A DNA stretch of 64,000 nucleotides, taken from assembly GCA_018394295.1 (NCBI GenBank), contig CP074573.1, positions 2,777,684-2,841,683 of the forward strand, in the 5' to 3' direction. A program made the translations under genes and the position numbers. Positions 60,148 through 64,000 of this stretch are shown piece by piece. Position 1 is the stretch's first letter; each line of letters starts with the position of its first letter. The notes under the pieces are model-generated. The model was not told where the DNA came from, ran no database searches, and was given only the letters and a program-made list of their open reading frames with translations. The stretch comes from Mycoplasmatota bacterium. GTDB lineage: Bacteria; Bacillota_I; Bacilli_A; Haloplasmatales; Haloplasmataceae.

Positions 60148-60372
60148 TTATTCCACTATGATTGTTTGAGCATCTGCTTTCCTAATTGAAAGCTGATATC
60201 CTCTTACAGTAATTTCAATAGGATCACCCATTGGTGCAGCTTTCCTAACAATAATTGCACAACCTTTAGTAATACCCATGTCCATTATTCTACGTTTTAC
60301 AGGTCCAGAACCGACTAATTTTTTAACAATTACAGTTTTTCCAAATTCCACTTCTTTTAATGTTTTCATCAC
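60148..60372 (-). CDS. feoA: FeoA-domain protein (second copy)
   Basis: This 74-residue SH3-like FeoA domain protein has the KTVIVKKLVGSGPVKRRIMDMGITKGC core and the GDPIEITVRGYQLSIRKADAQTI end. FeoA supports FeoB activity. It lies 25 bp after another feoA-type gene and 73 bp before feoB. GGAGAG precedes the ATG. Confidence 0.93.
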   Translation of the reverse strand: MMKTLKEVEFGKTVIVKKLVGSGPVKRRIMDMGITKGCAIIVRKAAPMGDPIEITVRGYQLSIRKADAQTIIVE

Positions 60373-60397
60373 AACTCTCCTTTATAATTATATTAAT

Positions 60398-60610
60398 TTA
60401 AACCATGACTCGATTTGCCATCGTTTTATCTAAAGCAATACGTACTTCTTTAACTTTTATCAATAGGTTCCCATTAAGTTCAGTAATGATGGTCACTATA
60501 CCACCTTCTACGAACCCAAGATTCATTAAATGATTTCGGATTTTATCCTTACCAACTACTTTTTTAATTATTACAGGTATTCCTGGTTTAACCATTGATA
60601 GTGGCATCAT
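60398..60610 (-). CDS. feoA: FeoA-domain protein (first copy)
   Basis: This 70-residue protein has the same fold (IPVIIKKVVGKDKIRNHLMNLGFVEGG ... VRIALDKTMANRVMV). It is the first gene of the feo operon, diverged from the second copy. AAAGGAGG lies 6 nt before the ATG. The promoter (TTGACA 60677-60682, TAAACT 60654-60659, spacer 17) is overlapped by two palindromic sites. Confidence 0.9.
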   Translation of the reverse strand: MMPLSMVKPGIPVIIKKVVGKDKIRNHLMNLGFVEGGIVTIITELNGNLLIKVKEVRIALDKTMANRVMV

Positions 60611-60629
60611 TTGTACCTCCTTTATAATA

Positions 60630-60682
60630 AGTTAGCGTTGTCTAACTATAGAAAGTTTACTACCGCTAACTTTATTTGTCAA
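60630..60682 (-). promoter_or_regulatory. feo operon promoter with two metal-regulator palindromes
   Basis: Sites AGTTAG-N6-CTAACT (60630-60647) and AGTTTA-N6-CTAACT (60654-60671) stand 24 bp apart. The second covers the -10 box TAAACT and the first covers the start-of-transcription region, so bound repressor would block the promoter. The form resembles DtxR-type boxes (TTAG...CTAA). The divergent regulator gene at 60786 is the likely binder. Confidence 0.75.
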
Positions 60683-60785
60683 GTCTTTTTTAAAACTATC
60701 TGAAAAAGTAAGTTCTTTAAATACGCATTATCATTGCTTCTTCAATTATTAAATGATAATATGAAATGTATGAGAGGTGATATAT

Positions 60786-61154
60786 ATGCAAAGTAAAGAA
60801 TCAAGAGAAATGTATTTAGAAGTTATATTAAAACTTTCTGAAAAAAATGATGTCGTTCGTTCAATAGATATTGCGAATGAACTCAATTACTCAAAACCAA
60901 GTATTAGCCGGGCAATGAAAGTTTTAAAACAAGAGGGATATATAACACAACTACCCTATGGTGATATTAAGTTAACTCAAAAAGGATTAGAAAAAGCTAA
61001 GAAAATATACAATATCCACAACTTAATAACTGATTTTTTAGTGAAAACATTAAAAATAGATAAAATTACTGCTGAAAAAGATGCTTGCAGAATAGAACAT
61101 GTCATCAGTCAAGAAACAGTTGATGCGATAGAACAATATTTAATAGATAATTGA
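60786..61154 (+). CDS. DtxR/MntR-type metal-dependent regulator
   Basis: This 122-residue protein has an N-terminal winged helix (MYLEVILKLSEKNDVVRSIDIANELNYSKPSISRAMKVLKQEGYI) and a C-terminal dimerisation helix region with metal ligands of the family (Glu in DACRIEHVISQETV). It lacks the SH3 domain, so it is of MntR size. AGAGGTGAT lies before the ATG; a GTG three codons earlier is less likely. It reads away from feo and should repress it when iron is plentiful. Confidence 0.9.
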   Translation: MQSKESREMYLEVILKLSEKNDVVRSIDIANELNYSKPSISRAMKVLKQEGYITQLPYGDIKLTQKGLEKAKKIYNIHNLITDFLVKTLKIDKITAEKDACRIEHVISQETVDAIEQYLIDN

Positions 61155-61207
61155 TATATTATATAATATATATTTTAAGAATATTCTCATTATAAACCTA
61201 AACATAA

Positions 61208-61253
61208 AACAAAAGAGTTACTATTATAAAAAATAATATGTAACTCTTTTTAG
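61208..61253. terminator. Terminator between the metal regulator and usp genes
   Basis: AAAAGAGTTAC pairs with GTAACTCTTTT and is followed by TAGTTA on the plus strand. It can also end the usp transcript. Confidence 0.7.
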
Positions 61254-61333
61254 TTATTTATATATATATAACTTATTATAAAAATAATCTTTTTTGGCTT
61301 TCTTTGTCTTTAAGTTAAGAAGTTGTCATTTTC

Positions 61334-61795
61334 TTACTCTTCTTCACTTTGGTTTTTTACGACTAAAACATCCTTTGGTGCATGTTTAACAATTTCTGTA
61401 GCCATATTACCAAACAATTTAAAAATACCTTTACTACTACTAGAACCACATACAATTAAATCACAATCAAAACCTGGTGCTATAACACCTGTAATTGCCC
61501 GTGCAGGTGTTGAACTAGCTGTAACAACAACATCAACTTGTGTTACTCCCTTGTTTAATGCTTCTTCCTTATATTTATTTAAAGTCTCTTCAATCCCATC
61601 ATTTGTTTCAAAATATACGATATCTTGAGGCATGTAGACACTACCATTTGTATAATTTGGCATGATGTATTGCATGTTTTTTATATGACACAATGTAAGT
61701 TTTGCTTGATTTTTTAAAGCAATGTTTAATCCAACTTCAAATAAATGATAAGCATTAGAACCGTGAGATATTGCAACCAATACATTTTTATACAT
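61334..61795 (-). CDS. Universal stress protein (UspA family)
   Basis: This 153-residue protein has the first strand MYKNVLVAISHG, the late nucleotide-binding loop CGSSSSKGIFKLFGNMATEIV and the final DVLVVKN strand. The glycine loop suggests ATP binding. Its precise role is unknown. GGAGGTG precedes the ATG. Confidence 0.9.
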   Translation of the reverse strand: MYKNVLVAISHGSNAYHLFEVGLNIALKNQAKLTLCHIKNMQYIMPNYTNGSVYMPQDIVYFETNDGIEETLNKYKEEALNKGVTQVDVVVTASSTPARAITGVIAPGFDCDLIVCGSSSSKGIFKLFGNMATEIVKHAPKDVLVVKNQSEEE

Positions 61796-61924
61796 ACAAT
61801 CACCTCCAAAAATTACCTTATTTTTATTATTATATCAAATTTTTGTGTTTTATTCCATTATATTGACCTAGATAAACAAAAAAAGCATCCAATTTACTTG
61901 TAAAGTAAATGAAGATACTATAAA

Positions 61925-61972
61925 TGGTGGTTCGGGGCAGAATAGAACTTCTGACACAATGATTTTCAGTCC
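61925..61972 (-). pseudogene. Degenerate 3' fragment of tRNA-Phe (probable att scar)
   Basis: The 48 bases match the 3' part of tRNA-Phe at 63911-63958 at 44 positions: TGGTGGTTCGGGGCAGAAT, then changes around GAACT and AATGATTTTCAGTCC. The rest of the tRNA is missing. A terminator-like hairpin (ATTTACTT/AAGTAAAT) lies just to the left (61889-61909), as would follow a real tRNA gene. Confidence 0.85.
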
Positions 61973-61989
61973 AACATTGCTTATTAATA

Positions 61990-62367
61990 TTATTCAACAT
62001 GTTCAAACTCAATAATATTTCTTAAACGCTCAGGCAATCGCTTTATCTTATCTACAGAAATGTCACCATATGGGGTTTTTATTAAAGATCCCTCACTAAC
62101 AAAAAACATAAAGAATACTAATCTAGAAGGCTTTACTGCTTGTTCCATATTTCCATAAATATCTGATATTCTATTTAAACCATTTTTATCTAAAAACTGC
62201 TCTAAATATGGTGATTGAGATTCTATTTGTTTTATATTTTTTTCATAAAGGTAAAATTCGTTAAACCTTATTTCAGTTGATAATTCATCAATAGTTAATT
62301 CAACTAGTACTTTATCTTTATCAAATTCATAAACTCCTAATATATTCATATCTTTATTTTCAAACAC
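61990..62367 (-). CDS. Hypothetical protein in the tRNA-Phe islet
   Basis: I do not recognise this 125-residue acidic soluble protein. It has early beta strands (LGVYEFDKDKVLVELTIDE) and a helical later part. Its size and composition recall immunity proteins. The GTG start has GAGGAG 8 nt upstream. It diverges from the LRR gene and lies within the islet. Confidence 0.55.
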   Translation of the reverse strand: MFENKDMNILGVYEFDKDKVLVELTIDELSTEIRFNEFYLYEKNIKQIESQSPYLEQFLDKNGLNRISDIYGNMEQAVKPSRLVFFMFFVSEGSLIKTPYGDISVDKIKRLPERLRNIIEFEHVE

Positions 62368-62544
62368 ACAACCATCTCCTCAAGTATATCTTGTCATATA
62401 TTTATAATAAAAACCTTCCTTACTATTAACTATTACATTTATGTACAATATCCATAAATTATGTTATATGTAAAGTATTTGTTAATAATGTGGTATAATA
62501 TGGTATATGGTAATTCATGTTTACTTATCAAGGGGGATAACTAT

Positions 62545-63672
62545 ATGTTTCAAGATAATCGATTAAAAAAGTATGTTTATAATGTTCTAAAAAAAGACTC
62601 CAATTCTACTATTACATTAGAAGAATGTCAAAGTATAACAGAACTCGATTTAAGTAATAAAGGGATAAGGTCTTTAGAGGGGTTACAATATTTTATTAAC
62701 ATGAAATCATTAAATCTAAGAGATAATAAAATTTCTGACTTATCTCCAATAAAAAATGCTTTGAAGCTAGAGGCTTTGTCATTTATAAATACAAAAATAG
62801 ATAAACTAGATGATATTAGTGGATTAGTTAATTTAAAGATACTATATATAAGCTCAAATATTAAAGATTTAAAACCAATATCCAATTTATTTAATCTTGA
62901 GGAATTATATGGATTTGAGACTTCAATTAAGAATTTAAACCCTATTAGAGATTTGAAGACATTAAAACACTTAATACTCCCTCTTTCTAATGTAAGTGAT
63001 ATATCACCAATCATTAATCTAGATAGTTTAAAATCATTAATATTAGAAGGTAAGAGAATCAAAGAACAACAGTTATTGCTTGAATTTAAATCTCTTAAAT
63101 TGGTATGTGCCAATGACCTAACAAAAAAGATTATTTCAGACTTAGAAGCAATAAATTGTGAATATTCTCCTAGTTACCTTTTTGTAGATAAATTAGAATC
63201 TATAGATGAACAGGATGAAAAACTTAGTGGTTGTGCTTTCTTTTTGAAATCTAAAGATTTAGAAACACCAATTGCTATTACCGCATTTGGGTTTGTCTTT
63301 ACTTTAGGACTTCTAATATACGGTATAGTTGATAACACTTTGCACAATACCATTCTTATAAGAACAGCTCCATTAATCCTTTTTAGTTTATTAGGATTAG
63401 CACTTCTACTTATGATGAATTATAGCATTTGTATGTATGATGATTACTTAATTTATAAAAATCCTTTATTAAAAAGGACAATAAAATATATAGATATAAA
63501 GTCATTAAAATATAAACATAGACAAAGTTTAAAGAATGTGGGTATAAGCATTAACATAAAAATGAAATTGCCAATATACATTGATTTATGGCATGTTAAA
63601 CCTTACAAAGAAAAAGCCTTTGTAAAGATTGTAAAGGAACTCACAAAACTAAAAGTTAAGAACCATAAATAA
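62545..63672 (+). CDS. Leucine-rich-repeat membrane protein
   Basis: This 375-residue protein has a leucine-rich repeat region (residues about 25-190: ITELDLSNKGIRSLEGL, MKSLNLRDNKISDLSPI and others, internalin-like spacing), then a linker. Two membrane helices follow (AITAFGFVFTLGLLIYGIV and LILFSLLGLALLLMMNY), then a cytoplasmic PH-like end (YLIYKNPLLKRTIKYIDIKSLKY). There is no signal peptide, so the LRR part may be cytoplasmic or flipped. The start at 62545 has AAGGGGGAT 6 nt upstream; the open frame begins 28 codons earlier. It may be an intracellular sensor; the role is unknown. Confidence 0.75.
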   Translation: MFQDNRLKKYVYNVLKKDSNSTITLEECQSITELDLSNKGIRSLEGLQYFINMKSLNLRDNKISDLSPIKNALKLEALSFINTKIDKLDDISGLVNLKILYISSNIKDLKPISNLFNLEELYGFETSIKNLNPIRDLKTLKHLILPLSNVSDISPIINLDSLKSLILEGKRIKEQQLLLEFKSLKLVCANDLTKKIISDLEAINCEYSPSYLFVDKLESIDEQDEKLSGCAFFLKSKDLETPIAITAFGFVFTLGLLIYGIVDNTLHNTILIRTAPLILFSLLGLALLLMMNYSICMYDDYLIYKNPLLKRTIKYIDIKSLKYKHRQSLKNVGISINIKMKLPIYIDLWHVKPYKEKAFVKIVKELTKLKVKNHK

Positions 63673-63803
63673 AATTGTATCCACTTAGTAAATTTAAAGT
63701 TTATTAAGAGGATTTTTTTATCTTATAATATTATAAGGAGATGAGATTCCCACAATTTATCTATACATTTTCATTAATCCAACTTTATTTTTGTGTGCTT
63801 TTT

Positions 63804-63844
63804 AACATAGGTCAACTTGCTACACATCCTATTGATGCTATGTT
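63804..63844. repeat. Repeat copy shared with the 28-kb cassettes
   Basis: AACATAG (63804-63810) and CTATGTT (63838-63844) frame a core. 63805-63834 equals the reverse complement of 28867-28896 at 29 of 30 positions. It is thus a dispersed repeat that links the islet to the cassette block. Confidence 0.8.
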
Positions 63845-63879
63845 AGACACGGACAACCATTAAAAATATATAACAAAAA

Positions 63880-63896
63880 AAGCCCAATTAGGGCTT
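63880..63896 (-). terminator. Terminator of tRNA-Phe
   Basis: AAGCCC and GGGCTT pair just past the tRNA, with TTTTTTGTT following on the minus strand. Confidence 0.75.
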
Positions 63897-63910
63897 TATT
63901 AATTACAAAA

Positions 63911-63986
63911 TGGTGGTTCGGGGCAGAATCGAACTGCCGACACAAGGATTTTCAGTCCTTTGCTCTACCGACTGAGCTACCGAACC
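63911..63986 (-). tRNA. tRNA-Phe (GAA)
   Basis: This 76-nt gene has acceptor GGTTCGG/CCGAACC, anticodon loop CTGAAAA with anticodon GAA, and an encoded CCA. Its 3' half recurs in degraded form at 61925-61972. Confidence 0.96.
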
Positions 63987-64000
63987 CTATTAAATTTTCA

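Overview
The window is AT-rich chromosomal DNA with the standard genetic code (TGG for Trp, TGA as stop). It comes from a low-GC Bacillota. SpoIIID, a SpoIIQ-like protein, YwzB and the atp operon lie close together, and comFA, DegV and YvyE lie close together, both as in Bacillus. Cell-wall genes (ddl, murF, glmM) are present, so this is not a wall-less mollicute. The c subunit carries a sodium-binding signature. I think of a lineage in or near Haloplasmatales/Turicibacter, but that is inference.

Layout. 0-1.7 kb: a large serine recombinase at the end of a mobile element that cuts comFA at its Walker A codons. 2.4-5.6 kb: a leucine-rich-repeat lipoprotein gene broken by one TAA, with an IS6-like element inserted just before its start. 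5.9-9.8 kb: two degV paralogues, yvyE, spoIIID, spoIIQ and ywzB. 10-12 kb: a small exported peptide gene next to an HTH-TPR regulator, a candidate RRNPP quorum-sensing pair. 12-22 kb: atpZ-I-B-E-F-H-A-G-D-C with upp, glyA and rpiB. 22-26.9 kb: DUF3137 paralogues, an XRE regulator pair, clpP and a methyltransferase.

26.9-30.5 kb is an accessory block between two copies of the methyltransferase 3' end. It holds a single-gene cassette bounded by perfect 125-bp inverted repeats, a small zinc-ribbon gene, and a beta-propeller gene flanked by diverged relatives of the same repeat. 31-37 kb: ddl, a membrane-anchored murF, a hydrolase, glmM and cdaA, with a small membrane gene where cdaR is usual. 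37.4-39.7 kb: a decayed Rhs toxin locus with toxin-tip and immunity remnants.

40.5-46.5 kb: 16S-23S-5S-tRNA(Val, Thr, Lys, Leu, Gly) on the minus strand, driven by seven tandem promoters. 46.6-48.4 kb: a cobalamin-riboswitch locus (DUF4430 protein, ECF S component, PduO). 48.5-52.3 kb: a heterodimeric ABC exporter. 52.4-53.5 kb: an IS1595-like element. 53.6-54.5 kb: ribU under an FMN riboswitch. 54.6-57.7 kb: small membrane and regulatory genes. 57.7-61.2 kb: a feoA-feoA-feoB ferrous-iron operon with repeated palindromes and a divergent DtxR/MntR-type regulator. 61.3-64 kb: a universal stress protein, then a 2-kb islet between a degenerate tRNA-Phe fragment and an intact tRNA-Phe gene, carrying an LRR membrane protein.

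The main candidates for something new are the inverted-repeat gene cassettes at 27-30 kb, which share a repeat with the tRNA-Phe islet, and the RRNPP-type peptide/receptor pair at 10.4-12 kb.
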